64,000 bases of DNA from Xaviernesmea oryzae (GTDB lineage Bacteria; Pseudomonadota; Alphaproteobacteria; Rhizobiales; Rhizobiaceae). The stretch is from the NCBI RefSeq assembly GCF_900177415.1, contig NZ_FXAF01000002.1:682001-746000 (forward strand). Direction: 5' to 3'. The notes under the pieces were generated by a model. It searched no databases. It saw only the letters and a program-made list of their open reading frames with translations, and was not told the DNA's origin. The position numbers and the translations under genes were made by a program. Shown piece by piece: positions 51,637 to 61,349 of this stretch (positions are counted from its first letter, which is position 1; each line of letters begins with the position of its first letter).

Positions 51637-52893
51637 ATGAGAACCATGATCATAACGGCGGCGCTGTTCGCCGCAACCAGCCTTTCGACGGCATCCGCCG
51701 CGGACCTGCGCATGTCCTGGTGGGGCAGCGACGACCGGCACATCGCCACGCAGGAGGCGCTGAAGATCTGCGGGGCCAAGTTCGGCCACACGATCGCGCC
51801 GGAATTCTCCGGCTGGACGGGCCATCAGGAGAAGATCGCCACCCAGCTCGCCGGCGGAACCGAAGCCGACATCATCCAGATCAACTGGCCCTGGCTGCCG
51901 CTCTTCACCAAGAACGGCACCGGCTTTGCCGATCTCTACCAATACAAGGACGTCATCGACCTGAGCCAGTGGACCAAGGCCGACCTCGACAGCGGCACGG
52001 TCAAGGGCAAGCTGAACGGCATCCCCGTCTCCACTACCGGCCGCGTCTTCATGTTCAACAAGACGACCTACGACAAGGCCGGCGTCCCCATTCCGAAGAC
52101 CTGGGACGATTTGATCGCCGCCGCCCCGAAGATGAAGGAGACGCTCGGCAAGGACTACTATCCCTTCGAGGGCGCGGCACTCGACGCGCGTCTCGTCGTC
52201 ATCCTGCGCACCACGCAAAAGACCGGCAAGGACCTGATCGACCCCGCCACCAACCAGGTCGCCTGGACGGAAGACGAACTCGTCGAAGGACTGGAATTCT
52301 ATCAGACGCTCGTCGACAAGGGCGTCATCGAATCCTGGAAGCAGGTTGCCGCCGGCGGCAATACGCCGCTGCACGAGAACCAGAAATGGGCGAAGGGCCA
52401 GATCGCCGGCAGCTATCAGTGGGACAGCACCTACGGCAAGATTTCCACGCCGATGGAAAAGGGCCAGGAACTCGTGCCTGTCAAGCTGCTGACCGTGGAC
52501 GGCGCCAAGACGGACGGTGTCTACCGCAAGCCGTCCATGCTCTTCGCGATCTCCAGGAACAGCAAGGACCCGAAGGCGGCGGCACAGATCGTCAATTGCC
52601 TGCTCAACGATCCGGAAGCGGTGAAGGTGATGGGCGCCACGCGCGGCATTCCCTCCAGCAAGGCCGCGCTCGACGTCCTCACCAAGGAAGGCAAGATCAA
52701 GCCGGTCCAGTTGGAGGCCTACAAGCAGGTCATGGAGCCGTCGAGCCCCGGCGTTTCGCCGCTCAACGAGCATCCGCGCGTCACCGAGGTCTTCGACAGC
52801 AATTTCGAAGCCTTCGCCTATGGCCAGCAATCGGCCAAGGATGCGGCGGCGGAGATCATCGCCGGCATCAACGAAGCGCTGACGGGAATCTGA
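51637..52893 (+). CDS. Sugar ABC transporter substrate-binding protein, TogB-like
   Basis: A 418-residue family-1 binding protein with a Sec signal peptide (MRTMIITAALFAATSLSTAS, cleavage near ASAAD). The mature start LRMSWWGSDDRH and the GGTEADIIQINWPW segment are typical of CUT1 carbohydrate-binding proteins. In this context it should bind oligogalacturonides in the periplasm, as TogB does in pectinolytic enterobacteria. GGGAGGAG precedes the ATG. Confidence 0.86.
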   Translation: MRTMIITAALFAATSLSTASAADLRMSWWGSDDRHIATQEALKICGAKFGHTIAPEFSGWTGHQEKIATQLAGGTEADIIQINWPWLPLFTKNGTGFADLYQYKDVIDLSQWTKADLDSGTVKGKLNGIPVSTTGRVFMFNKTTYDKAGVPIPKTWDDLIAAAPKMKETLGKDYYPFEGAALDARLVVILRTTQKTGKDLIDPATNQVAWTEDELVEGLEFYQTLVDKGVIESWKQVAAGGNTPLHENQKWAKGQIAGSYQWDSTYGKISTPMEKGQELVPVKLLTVDGAKTDGVYRKPSMLFAISRNSKDPKAAAQIVNCLLNDPEAVKVMGATRGIPSSKAALDVLTKEGKIKPVQLEAYKQVMEPSSPGVSPLNEHPRVTEVFDSNFEAFAYGQQSAKDAAAEIIAGINEALTGI

Positions 52894-52898
52894 GCGCC

Positions 52899-54413
52899 GT
52901 GACGATCGCCGCCATCGAACTCCTTGCCTCCGGCCTACGCAGCGCGACCTTCAGCGTCGATGCCGAAAGGCATCTTTATGAACGCGATGCCGCGCTCGGC
53001 TGGCAGGTGCGAAAGCCAGATGGCGGCCTCGCGGCCGAGGGGGCGACCCACCGGGTCGTCTTCACGGTCGTTCAGCTCGAGCCGGACGAAGCCTATATTC
53101 TTCATGCAGGCGGCGCCCGGTTCGAATTCCGGACGCGGCCGGAAACCGCCCTGGCCGACATCCGCGACTTCGGCGCCTCCAAGGAAGCGCCGAACAATGC
53201 CGACGCGATCCAGCGTGCTATCTCGGCCCTTCCAAGGGGAGGAACGCTGAGGATACCGGCGGGATACTGGCCGAGCGGACCGGTCTTCCTCAAGAGCGAC
53301 ATGACGCTGCTCTTCGAAGCGGGAGCGGAGCTCGCCGCGGTTTCCGAACGGGAGGCCTTTCCCGTCCTGCCCGCGCGCCATCCGGACGGCCGCGTGCTCG
53401 GCACCTGGGAGGGCGTGGCGGAGGCCTGTTACGCAAGCCTGATCAATGCGATCGACTGCAGGAACCTCTTCATCGCCGGCAAAGGCATCATCGACGGCGG
53501 CGGCGACCGCGGCGACTGGTGGTCCTGGCCGAAGGAGACACGTGAGGGCGCGCGGCGGGCGCGCACCGTTTTCCTCTCCGGCTGCGAAGACGTGGTCCTT
53601 TCGGGCCTCGTCATCCGCAACTCGCCGTCCTGGACGGTCCATCCGGTTCTCTGCAGGCGATTGCTCGCGGCGGACCTGACGATCGAGAACGATCCGCATT
53701 CTCCCAACACGGACGGCTTCAATCCCGAGAGCAGTTCCGACATTCGCCTGATCGGCCTCTCCATCTCGGTCGGCGACGATTGTATCGCTCTCAAGGCCGG
53801 CAAGCGCAGCCCGAACGGCGGTCCCGACCGGCCGACGCAGCATGTGCGGATTGCCAACTGCCTCATGGAGCGGGGGCATGGCGCGGTGGTGATCGGCAGC
53901 GAGATGAGCGCCGGCGTCCGCGACATCGCCATCCGCAACTGCCATTTCAAGGGCACCGATCGCGGCCTTCGCATCAAGACCCGGCGGGGCCGGGGCGGAA
54001 TGGTTTCGGATATCAGCCTCGCCGACAGCCTGATGGAGGACGTCGCGACCCCCGTCGCCGTCAATTCCTTCTATTTCTGCGATGCCGACGGCCGGTCGGA
54101 CTACGTCCAGTCCCGCTCGCCGCTGCCGGTGTCCACCGAGACGCCGAGCATCCGGTCCATCGCGATCAGCAACGTCACCGTCTCCGGCGCGCGCACTGCC
54201 GCCGCCGTCTTCTACGGCCTGCCGGAAGCGGCGATCCATGACATCGCCTTCGAAGGGTATTCCGTTTCCTTCGCACCCGATGCGGAAGCCGAGGTGCCCG
54301 AGATGGCCTGCCTCCTCCCGCCGCTGCGTCATGCCGGCATCGTCGCGGAAAACACCGTCTTCAGCCGTCTTGCGCGGCTGTCTCCCGCCTCCATCCATCC
54401 AGCACAAGACTGA
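52899..54413 (+). CDS. Glycoside hydrolase family 28 (polygalacturonase-like), cytoplasmic
   Basis: A 504-residue right-handed beta-helix enzyme starting with GTG. All GH28 motifs are present: NTDG (Asp272), GDD (Asp293, Asp294), GHG (His327) and RIK (358-360). An N-terminal fibronectin-like domain (1-80) precedes the helix. There is no signal peptide, so it should act in the cytoplasm on imported saturated galacturonides, probably as an exo-enzyme. It lies 5 bases after the binding-protein gene. Confidence 0.87.
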   Translation: MTIAAIELLASGLRSATFSVDAERHLYERDAALGWQVRKPDGGLAAEGATHRVVFTVVQLEPDEAYILHAGGARFEFRTRPETALADIRDFGASKEAPNNADAIQRAISALPRGGTLRIPAGYWPSGPVFLKSDMTLLFEAGAELAAVSEREAFPVLPARHPDGRVLGTWEGVAEACYASLINAIDCRNLFIAGKGIIDGGGDRGDWWSWPKETREGARRARTVFLSGCEDVVLSGLVIRNSPSWTVHPVLCRRLLAADLTIENDPHSPNTDGFNPESSSDIRLIGLSISVGDDCIALKAGKRSPNGGPDRPTQHVRIANCLMERGHGAVVIGSEMSAGVRDIAIRNCHFKGTDRGLRIKTRRGRGGMVSDISLADSLMEDVATPVAVNSFYFCDADGRSDYVQSRSPLPVSTETPSIRSIAISNVTVSGARTAAAVFYGLPEAAIHDIAFEGYSVSFAPDAEAEVPEMACLLPPLRHAGIVAENTVFSRLARLSPASIHPAQD

Positions 54414-54418
54414 CCCCG

Positions 54419-55564
54419 ATGCTTCAAGACTATTTCGAGACCTATGTTCGCGACTACGAATATTACAAGGGCGGCGCCTGGTGCTATGAAGACGGATGCC
54501 TCTATCGCGGCCTGATCGCGCTTCACCAGGCGACGGGCGACAAGCGTTGGCTGGATCACCTCGTCCGGCTTGTGGGCGGACAGATCGACGGCCAGGGCCG
54601 GCTGGTCGGTTACGAGATGGAAGAGTTCAACATCGACAATATCCTTTCCGGCCGCGCGCTCGTCTTTCTCCATACGCTGACCGGCGAGAAAGCCTGGCTC
54701 GATGCCGCCGCGCTGCTGGCAAGGCAGCTCGAAACCCACCCGCGCACGGAAAGCGACGTCTATTGGCACAAGCTTCGCTATCCGCACCAGATCTGGCTCG
54801 ACGGGCTCTACATGGCGCTCCCCTTCAAGGTGGAATATGCCCTGGCCGCCGCGAAGCCTGAGATTGTGGACGAGGCGCTTCGCCAGTTCTCCACCGCGCT
54901 CGATCTGACCTATGACCGCGATGCCGACCTCTATCGCCACGGCTATGACGAGGCCCGCCAGCAGCCCTGGGCGGATGCGCAAAGCGGTCTTTCGCCTGCC
55001 CATTGGGCAAGGTCGATCGGCTGGCTGGCCATGGCTTTCGTCGATGTCGTCGAAAACCTGGCCCCCGGTCCTCAGCGGCAGGAGCTTGTCGATCGCGCCT
55101 CAGCACTCGCATCCCGGCTGCTCGCCCTGCGGACATCGGATCACCGCTGGCTGCAGGTCATCGACCGGCCGGATGCCGCCGGAAACTATCCCGAGAGCTC
55201 GGCGACCGCCATGTTCTCCTACTTCCTGCAGAAGCTTGCCCGCCTCGGCGGGCCGGCTGCCCTTGCGGAGGTTGGGGAGACGAGCTTCCGGTCGCTCGTC
55301 CGCCACGAGCTGCGACCCGATGCGCATGGGCGGCCTCAGCTTCACAATATCTGCTGCGTCGCGGGGCTCGGCGGCTTCAACGGCCGTTACCGGGACGGCA
55401 CCGTCGGATATTACCTCTCGGAGGAAATTCGCCCCGACGATATCAAGGGTGTCGGCCCACTGATGATGGCCTATGCGGAAACATTGCGGAATGCGCAATC
55501 TGTCGGACTGGCATCCCCGCGGACGGACGAATACGTTGAACTCACCGCCGCTGCCAAGCGATAG
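54419..55564 (+). CDS. Glycoside hydrolase family 105 (unsaturated galacturonyl hydrolase), copy 2
   Basis: A 381-residue enzyme of the YteR/YesR family. The catalytic aspartate is Asp128 in HQIWLDGLYMALPF. Also typical are LSPAHWARSIGWLAMAF and YPESSATAMFSYFLQK. It removes unsaturated galacturonate from lyase-generated oligosaccharides, giving 5-keto-4-deoxyuronate, the substrate of the next gene product KduI. There is no signal peptide. It begins 5 bases after the GH28 gene. Confidence 0.87.
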   Translation: MLQDYFETYVRDYEYYKGGAWCYEDGCLYRGLIALHQATGDKRWLDHLVRLVGGQIDGQGRLVGYEMEEFNIDNILSGRALVFLHTLTGEKAWLDAAALLARQLETHPRTESDVYWHKLRYPHQIWLDGLYMALPFKVEYALAAAKPEIVDEALRQFSTALDLTYDRDADLYRHGYDEARQQPWADAQSGLSPAHWARSIGWLAMAFVDVVENLAPGPQRQELVDRASALASRLLALRTSDHRWLQVIDRPDAAGNYPESSATAMFSYFLQKLARLGGPAALAEVGETSFRSLVRHELRPDAHGRPQLHNICCVAGLGGFNGRYRDGTVGYYLSEEIRPDDIKGVGPLMMAYAETLRNAQSVGLASPRTDEYVELTAAAKR

Positions 55565-55593
55565 AGCACGCAACAGAAAATCGAGGACTACCC

Positions 55594-56442
55594 ATGAGCA
55601 CCAATGTCCGGACCCGCCATGCGATCCACTACTCCCAATCCGAACGCATGACCGGCACGGAGCTGCGCGAGCATTTCCTGATCGAGAACCTTTTCGCAGA
55701 AGGCACGCTGCAGGCCATCTATACGCACTACGACCGGATGCTGGTGGCCGGAGCGACGCCGACTAGGGATGCGGTCGGTGTCGGCGGCGAGCTGGCGAAG
55801 CTGGTCGGCACGGATTACCTGCTGGAACGCCGCGAACTCGGCCTGATCAATATCGGCGGCGCCGGGCGCGTCATCGCCGACGGCAAGGCCTATGAACTGC
55901 AGCCGATGGACGGCCTCTATCTCGGCCAGGGCACCAGGGAAATTTCCTTCGAGAGCCTCGATGCCTCGGCGCCGGCGAAATTCTACATCAACAGCGCGCC
56001 GGCCCATACGAGCCTTCCCTCACGGATCGTCAGCAGGACGGACGCGATCGAGAACAATCTCGGCGACGGCGCCACCTCCAACAAGCGCAAGCTCTATCAG
56101 TACCTGCATCCCAAGGTCCTGCCGACCTGCCAGTTGCTGATGGGCCTGACGCGGCTCGAAACCGGGAGCGTCTGGAACACCATGCCGGCGCATCTGCACG
56201 ACCGGCGCATGGAGGCCTATCTCTATTTCGAAGTGCCGGAAAACGCCTTCGTCGTGCATCTGATGGGCCGGCCGCAGGCCACGAACCACCTCATCGTCCG
56301 CAACGAGCAGGCCGTGCTCTCTCCGCCCTGGTCGATCCATTGCGGCGCCGGCACCGGAGCCTATGCCTTCATCTGGAGCATGGCCGGCGACAACCAGTCC
56401 TTCACGGATATGGACATGGTTGACATGAAGAGCCTGAACTGA
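55594..56442 (+). CDS. kduI: 5-dehydro-4-deoxy-D-glucuronate isomerase
   Basis: A 282-residue bicupin isomerase of normal length. The zinc ligands seen in the E. coli enzyme correspond to His200, His202 and Glu207 (MPAHLHDRRMEAYLY) and His249 (SIHCGAGTGAY). It converts 5-keto-4-deoxyuronate to 2,5-diketo-3-deoxygluconate, which KduD then reduces; no kduD is in the window. It is the last gene of the eight-gene operon. Confidence 0.92.
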   Translation: MSTNVRTRHAIHYSQSERMTGTELREHFLIENLFAEGTLQAIYTHYDRMLVAGATPTRDAVGVGGELAKLVGTDYLLERRELGLINIGGAGRVIADGKAYELQPMDGLYLGQGTREISFESLDASAPAKFYINSAPAHTSLPSRIVSRTDAIENNLGDGATSNKRKLYQYLHPKVLPTCQLLMGLTRLETGSVWNTMPAHLHDRRMEAYLYFEVPENAFVVHLMGRPQATNHLIVRNEQAVLSPPWSIHCGAGTGAYAFIWSMAGDNQSFTDMDMVDMKSLN

Positions 56443-56754
56443 GGCTATCAGGCCGACAGGAAACTCCTCGGGAACGATGACCGCGCCGGGCTCGAAGCCC
56501 GGCCGAACGCCGAGAATTCCGGACCTCGGCGGCATGCGTCGCTGGTTTCGGCATCGGCCGGCACCGCGCCCAAATAACCCTTGATCGACAAGAACGCCTG
56601 CATCGGCTGCCCGCCGATGAGCCGGAGCCCTACCGCGATGGCAACAATTCGCGGCTTTCCCGATGTAGCCATTATGCTATATCGGACCTGTAAGAAGCCA
56701 GGCGGGGTTGTTCGGCTGCCCGCTCGAAAAAGGGCAGCAAGCGGATTGGGCGGT
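56443..56754. other. Intergenic gap after the pectin operon
   Basis: About 310 bases with no supported gene. I see no clear terminator hairpin with a U-run after kduI. The region upstream of the XRE gene is a little more AT-rich (56640-56690). Confidence 0.4.
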
Positions 56755-57168
56755 ATGGGGTCATTGGTTCGAAATCAGGCGCATGTGGTCAATATGCATA
56801 TCGGCCACCATATTCGCCTCGCGCGTCAGATGCGGAAAATGACGCAGGGGCAGCTTGCAGAACAGATCAATCTGACCTTCCAGCAGGTGCAGAAATACGA
56901 GCGCGGCAGCAACCGCGTATCCGTCTCGACACTTGTGCTGATCGCCCATGCGCTCGCCGTTCCCGTCACCTATTTTTTCGAGGGATTGCAGCCGGACGAC
57001 AAAGCCGCCGACACGACCGGTTCCGGCCTATCGGCGGAAGGATGGGAGATTGCCGCTCTGGTCACGGGCATTTCGCGCCGCGCCCTGCGCCGGCGGCTTC
57101 TGTCGATCGCCCGCGAAATCGCCGATATCGATGCGGAACTGAACGATCCGCAAGATCCGCAGGAATAA
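56755..57168 (+). CDS. XRE-family transcriptional regulator, short
   Basis: A 137-residue protein. Residues 17-75 form an XRE helix-turn-helix (HIRLARQMRKMTQGQLAEQI, TFQQVQKYERGSNRVSVSTL). The C-terminal 60 residues are helical with an Arg-rich stretch (ISRRALRRRLLSIAREIADI), as in a group of short rhizobial XRE regulators. GGGCGG precedes the ATG at 56755; 56794 is an alternative start. The target is unknown. Confidence 0.78.
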   Translation: MGSLVRNQAHVVNMHIGHHIRLARQMRKMTQGQLAEQINLTFQQVQKYERGSNRVSVSTLVLIAHALAVPVTYFFEGLQPDDKAADTTGSGLSAEGWEIAALVTGISRRALRRRLLSIAREIADIDAELNDPQDPQE

Positions 57169-57172
57169 AACC

Positions 57173-57508
57173 TCAGGCCGTCAACGCCAGGAGCTTCTGC
57201 AGCTCTTTCGGCCGGGATGCGGCCGCGGTCAGGATGGCACGATAAAGTGTCATGACCTCCGCGCCCATATCGGTGAGGATGGCTCCGCCGCGGCGGTCGC
57301 CGCCCTTGGTGGTGCTGACAAGCGGCTTCTTGAAGGACGTGTTCAGCCGGTCGACCATGTGCCACGCTTTCTTGTAGCTGATGCTGCTCGCCCGCGCGGC
57401 CGCCGTGATCGAGCCGGTATCGGCAATCGCGGACAGCAGGCCGATAGTGTCCGGTCCGATCGCGAGGCCGGGTTTCAGAAGGACGTTGATTTGTACCTCA
57501 GCAAGCAT
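57173..57508 (-). CDS. ModE-like winged-helix protein (DNA-binding domain only)
   Basis: A 111-residue protein matching the N-terminal domain of molybdate regulator ModE (GLLSAIADTGSITAAARASS, ISYKKAWHMVDRLNTSFKKP, LTDMGAEVMTLYRAI). The C-terminal molybdate-binding (TOBE) domains are absent. Stand-alone domains of this kind are common in rhizobia near molybdate transport genes, none of which are seen here. Its stop faces the XRE stop 5 bases away. Confidence 0.8.
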   Translation of the reverse strand: MLAEVQINVLLKPGLAIGPDTIGLLSAIADTGSITAAARASSISYKKAWHMVDRLNTSFKKPLVSTTKGGDRRGGAILTDMGAEVMTLYRAILTAAASRPKELQKLLALTA

Positions 57509-58067
57509 GCGCGCCACGCACCCGGAAAGAATTCCGAGCCCTTTCGCGGGGTTCCTGCGGGAGCCTCCCAACACCTCGATAAGCGTTCATGCATTATACT
57601 CTGTTTTGACGCGTCTTACCTGCGAATACGCAGCCCGGCGGCTGGCAGTCGGTCTGCGGGAACACCACCGCCTCCCAGATAGCGCGTTGTTCTCGTGAGG
57701 CGAGAATGGGAACTAAAAATGTATAGACAGTTGTCGAGGGGGCGCCGCAGCGGATAACGTCGAAACATGGGTAAATTTGAGTCATGCAGCGTCGGAAAAT
57801 GCGAGCTTCCGGTTTAAGAGGCCGTTCACCATATCCCGCCGCTCGGCCGGATTCTCATGAGGAGCATGCTCCTGACACTAGAACAGCAAGCAAATAAATC
57901 CTCAAAATAGTATTCGTACGCAGCAATGCTCGATTTGCTCGAACATTAATTTGACGTTTACAGACGAAACGGCACGGTCCGGGCGGGCATGAGGCTCCAA
58001 AGATTTCTCCCGTCTTGCGCTCGCGGATAGCGGTGCGGCGCAAGCCTATTTGCAAGTTGCTGTCCCG
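57509..58067. other. AT-richer intergenic region upstream of the cyclic-di-GMP gene
   Basis: About 560 bases with no supported gene. It includes a GGAAC-N16-GTT on the plus strand (57709-57732), a possible but poorly placed stress promoter more than 300 bases from the next gene. The stretch 57890-57960 is the most AT-rich part and probably holds the real promoter. Confidence 0.4.
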
Positions 58068-60137
58068 ATGCGTGTCGTCTCATGTCTCGTCAACGAGCAT
58101 AATCTGTGGCTTGTTTGCCTCGCGCTCACAACCTGCCTCAGCGGGTCATGGACCGCCTTGCGCCTTTTCTCGCGGGTCATGCAGACAAGGGGATCGCAGC
58201 GGCTCGGATGGACGTTCCTCGCGGCCGTCGCCGGCGGAGCGACGATCTGGTGCACGCATTTCATCGCCATGCTGGCCTATCAGGGCGGCACACCGGTCGT
58301 CGTCGAGCCGATCTTGACGCTCTTCTCGCTCGTCATCGCCATCGCCGGAGTGGGTGCCGGCTTCCTGTTCGTCGCATCTTCCATTGGCCGGCGCATGCCC
58401 CCGATTGGCCCTTGGATCGGCGGCGCCATGGTTGGGCTGGCGAGTTCGGCGATGCATTACATGGGCATGGTCGCCTATCGGATCGAAGGGATCGTGACGT
58501 GGGACGGCGGCTATGTGATCGCTTCCGTCGCTCTCGCCATCCTGATCGGTTCGGCCGCCATGACCGCGGCAAGCCGGAAGGCGCAAGGATGGAACGCATT
58601 GCTTGCCCCCGGCCTGCTTGCCGCCGCGACCCTGAGCCTGCATTTCACGGGCATGGCCGCGGTCTCGGTCGATCCGCTGTCGCCGGCCGCCGGCGCATCG
58701 TCCGATGTCTTCACCAGCATGGCAGCGGCCGTCGCGGCTGTCAGCCTCATCATCGTCGGCGCCGGCGCGACGAGCTACGTGATCGACGATAGCGAACGGG
58801 CAGCCGCCCTCGAACGCTATCAGCAGCTTGCGCTCCACGATTCGCTGACGGGCCTGCCGAACCGGCGCAGCTATCGCGTTCATCTCGACGACGAACTGGC
58901 AGGGCTTCGCGAGAGTGCCGGCAAACTGGGCGTGGTGGGCATCGATCTCGACCGCTTCAAGGAAATCAACGACACGTTCGGCCATGCCGCCGGCGACGAT
59001 GCCCTGAAGGTGATCGCGGGGCGGCTTTCAGGCATACGCCGCCCGGGTGAATTCATCGCCCGGCTCGGCGGCGACGAATTCGCAGCCGTCAAGCGCTTCG
59101 AGAACCAGGCGGACGTCCTGGATTTCACCTCCCGGATCGAAGCGGCGATCCTCAAACCCATGACCCTGGACGGCTGGGAAACGTCGGTCGGGGCAAGCAT
59201 CGGCGTGGCAATCTATCCGGAAGACGGAACCGACAAGGACGCCTTGGTGAGCAATGCCGACCTCGCGATGTATCGCGCCAAGGCGAATATCGGCCAGACC
59301 GTCTGCTTCTACGAACCCGGGATGGACGAGGCGGCGCGCGATCGGCGCAATCTCGCCAACGATCTGCGGGCCGCCGTCGAAAGGAAGCAGCTTGAGCTGC
59401 ACTATCAGGTGCAGAGCGGCGTGAAGAACGGCGAGATACGCGGCTACGAAGCGTTGCTGCGCTGGCACCATCCGCAACGCGGCATGATCCCGCCTGCCGA
59501 ATTCATCCCGATCGCGGAGGAATGCGGCGCGATCCTGCCGATCGGCGAGTGGGTGCTGCGGACCGCTTGCCGCGAAGCCGCACGCTTTTCCGGCGACATC
59601 CGGATCGCCGTCAACCTGTCGGCCGTCCAGTTCGCGCATGCCGATCTGGCCAGGCTCGTCCAGGACGTGCTGGTCGAGACCGGCCTGCCGGCGCATCGGC
59701 TGGAACTCGAAATCACGGAATCGACGATCATCGTCGACAAGCAGCGCACCCTGGATATGCTGCGCCGGATCAAGGCGCTCGGCGTGACGATCGCCATCGA
59801 CGATTTCGGCACGGGATATTCCTCGCTCGATACGTTGCGGTCGTTTCCGTTCGACAAGATCAAGCTCGACCGCTCGTTCATCGCGGAAGCACCGCGCGAT
59901 CCACAGGCGAAGGCGATCGTCTGCGCGGTGCTGACGCTCGGGCGCAGCCTCGACATTCCAGTCCTCGCGGAAGGCGTCGAAACGGAAGACCAGCTCTCGT
60001 TCCTGCGGATGGAGGGCTATGACGAAGCGCAGGGCTATCTGCTCGGCCTGCCGGCGGCGATCGACAGGTATCACAACCTGCCTGGCGGCAGCGAGGATTT
60101 TGCCGAACAGCGCCGGAGAGGGTGGATCGCGGGATAG
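58068..60137 (+). CDS. MHYT-GGDEF-EAL cyclic-di-GMP signalling protein
   Basis: A 689-residue membrane protein. Seven hydrophobic helices (1-235) carry three MHYT-type motifs (CTHFIAML, MHYMGMVA, LHFTGMAA), proposed to bind metal and sense gas or redox. A GGDEF domain follows (intact GGDEF at 334-338; no RxxD inhibitory site before it). The EAL domain has YEALLRW near 460, DDFGTGYSS near 565 and EGVET, so both synthesis and breakdown of cyclic-di-GMP are possible. The ATG at 58068 lacks a good ribosome-binding site; an in-frame TTG lies at 58050. Confidence 0.9.
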   Translation: MRVVSCLVNEHNLWLVCLALTTCLSGSWTALRLFSRVMQTRGSQRLGWTFLAAVAGGATIWCTHFIAMLAYQGGTPVVVEPILTLFSLVIAIAGVGAGFLFVASSIGRRMPPIGPWIGGAMVGLASSAMHYMGMVAYRIEGIVTWDGGYVIASVALAILIGSAAMTAASRKAQGWNALLAPGLLAAATLSLHFTGMAAVSVDPLSPAAGASSDVFTSMAAAVAAVSLIIVGAGATSYVIDDSERAAALERYQQLALHDSLTGLPNRRSYRVHLDDELAGLRESAGKLGVVGIDLDRFKEINDTFGHAAGDDALKVIAGRLSGIRRPGEFIARLGGDEFAAVKRFENQADVLDFTSRIEAAILKPMTLDGWETSVGASIGVAIYPEDGTDKDALVSNADLAMYRAKANIGQTVCFYEPGMDEAARDRRNLANDLRAAVERKQLELHYQVQSGVKNGEIRGYEALLRWHHPQRGMIPPAEFIPIAEECGAILPIGEWVLRTACREAARFSGDIRIAVNLSAVQFAHADLARLVQDVLVETGLPAHRLELEITESTIIVDKQRTLDMLRRIKALGVTIAIDDFGTGYSSLDTLRSFPFDKIKLDRSFIAEAPRDPQAKAIVCAVLTLGRSLDIPVLAEGVETEDQLSFLRMEGYDEAQGYLLGLPAAIDRYHNLPGGSEDFAEQRRRGWIAG

Positions 60138-60142
60138 CCTCG

Positions 60143-60174
60143 CTAGCCGTTGGCAAGTCTAGCCGTTGGCAAGT
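60143..60174. repeat. Tandem 16-bp duplication at the end of the OpgC-like gene
   Basis: CTAGCCGTTGGCAAGT occurs twice in a row. The inner copy contains the last codons and TAG stop of the minus-strand gene; the outer copy repeats the same codons and stop just beyond it. Confidence 0.8.
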
Positions 60175-61349
60175 TTTGCGGGAGGTCCGCCCATGAAGCG
60201 GTTCCGCTCGCGCCAGAGCGCCGGCAGCGAGAGCAGCATGATCGAGATCAAGGCGATCAGCGTCTTGGTGAGCTGGGAGAATTCAGGCGTCCGCTGATCG
60301 ACATAGAAGACCATGTAGACGATCGCCACATGCCAGACGTAGACGTGCAGCGAATGCCGGCCGAGAAGGCGCAGGAAGCCGGCCGAAAACAGCCAGGTCA
60401 GTCCCGCCGCCAGCCGGCGCACGTGGATGTTTTCGTGTCGCGGTCCCGCCACCAGGAGCCAGACGAGGCCGACGGCGACAGCCAGGAAGTTCGCGATGTA
60501 GACCGGTCCGAAATCGGCGCGGATTTCCATCGTCGTGAATTTGGCGAGCACGAATTGCGGCAGCAGGTCGTGAGCGGAGGCGATCCGCAGCGGCAGGAAG
60601 AAAAGGCAGACCGCCAGGCATAGTTTCGGGATGAGCGTCGCTTCCGGCCGGAAGACTTTCGACCAGTCGATCTCCCGATTGGCCGTCAGAACGCCGATGA
60701 TCAGGCCGGAGAAGAAGACGATCTGCCAGCCGAACAGGTTGAAGCTCGCGCGCACGCCCTGCTGGTCGCTGCCGATGATCCAGCCGTTGACGATCTCCGT
60801 GGCCAGCCGCTGCAGGCCGAGCTGGCCCGCCATCCACAGGATGAGGGAACCGACGACGACATAAGCCCATTTGCCGTTGAGGCAGAACCAGATGATCGGC
60901 GGCGCGAAGATCATGTACACGACATATTGGGGAAGGATATCCATGAAGGTCGGCTGAAACAGCAGCGCGCCGATGGCAGCAAGACGAAGCGGCTCGTCGA
61001 AGGTGGTATATCCCAGCCAGGCATGCCAGATCCGGTAAGCGTCCGGCAGCACCATCTGCGCCACAAGGACCACCATGACGATCAGCATCGCATAGCGATA
61101 GATCTCGAAGGCGCGCGCCCAGAGCTGCTGGCGTGCCTGCCTGTAGCCGTTCTTGCTCATCTTGCGGCTGTAGACCATGCCGACAAGCAGGCCGGACAGG
61201 AAGACGAAACCCTGCGCATCCTCCACGAAGGCAAGCTGGTTGTGATTGACGAGCAGCATCCAGTAGCCGCCGACGAAGACAAGATGATTGATCAGCATGA
61301 AGACGAGGAAATAACCGCGCAAACCGTCGATGATTTCATATCGCTTCAT
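60159..61349 (-). CDS. OpgC-family membrane acyltransferase
   Basis: A 396-residue polytopic protein starting MKRYEIIDGLRGYFLVFMLI, with about ten hydrophobic segments, as in the OpgC/acyltransferase-3 group. OpgC adds succinyl groups to periplasmic glucans; in rhizobia similar proteins decorate cyclic glucans or other polysaccharides. Conserved-looking residues include the DGLRG motif near the N-terminus and the histidine in LLGRHSLHVYVWHVAIVYM. No glucan synthase gene is nearby. Confidence 0.8.
   Translation of the reverse strand: MKRYEIIDGLRGYFLVFMLINHLVFVGGYWMLLVNHNQLAFVEDAQGFVFLSGLLVGMVYSRKMSKNGYRQARQQLWARAFEIYRYAMLIVMVVLVAQMVLPDAYRIWHAWLGYTTFDEPLRLAAIGALLFQPTFMDILPQYVVYMIFAPPIIWFCLNGKWAYVVVGSLILWMAGQLGLQRLATEIVNGWIIGSDQQGVRASFNLFGWQIVFFSGLIIGVLTANREIDWSKVFRPEATLIPKLCLAVCLFFLPLRIASAHDLLPQFVLAKFTTMEIRADFGPVYIANFLAVAVGLVWLLVAGPRHENIHVRRLAAGLTWLFSAGFLRLLGRHSLHVYVWHVAIVYMVFYVDQRTPEFSQLTKTLIALISIMLLSLPALWRERNRFMGGPPAKLANG

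Noticed and set aside
57709..57732. GGAAC-N16-GTT in the gap before the cyclic-di-GMP gene
   Set aside because: The spacing is allowed, but it lies more than 300 bases from the next supported gene and no transcript unit is evident; noted in the gap entry only.
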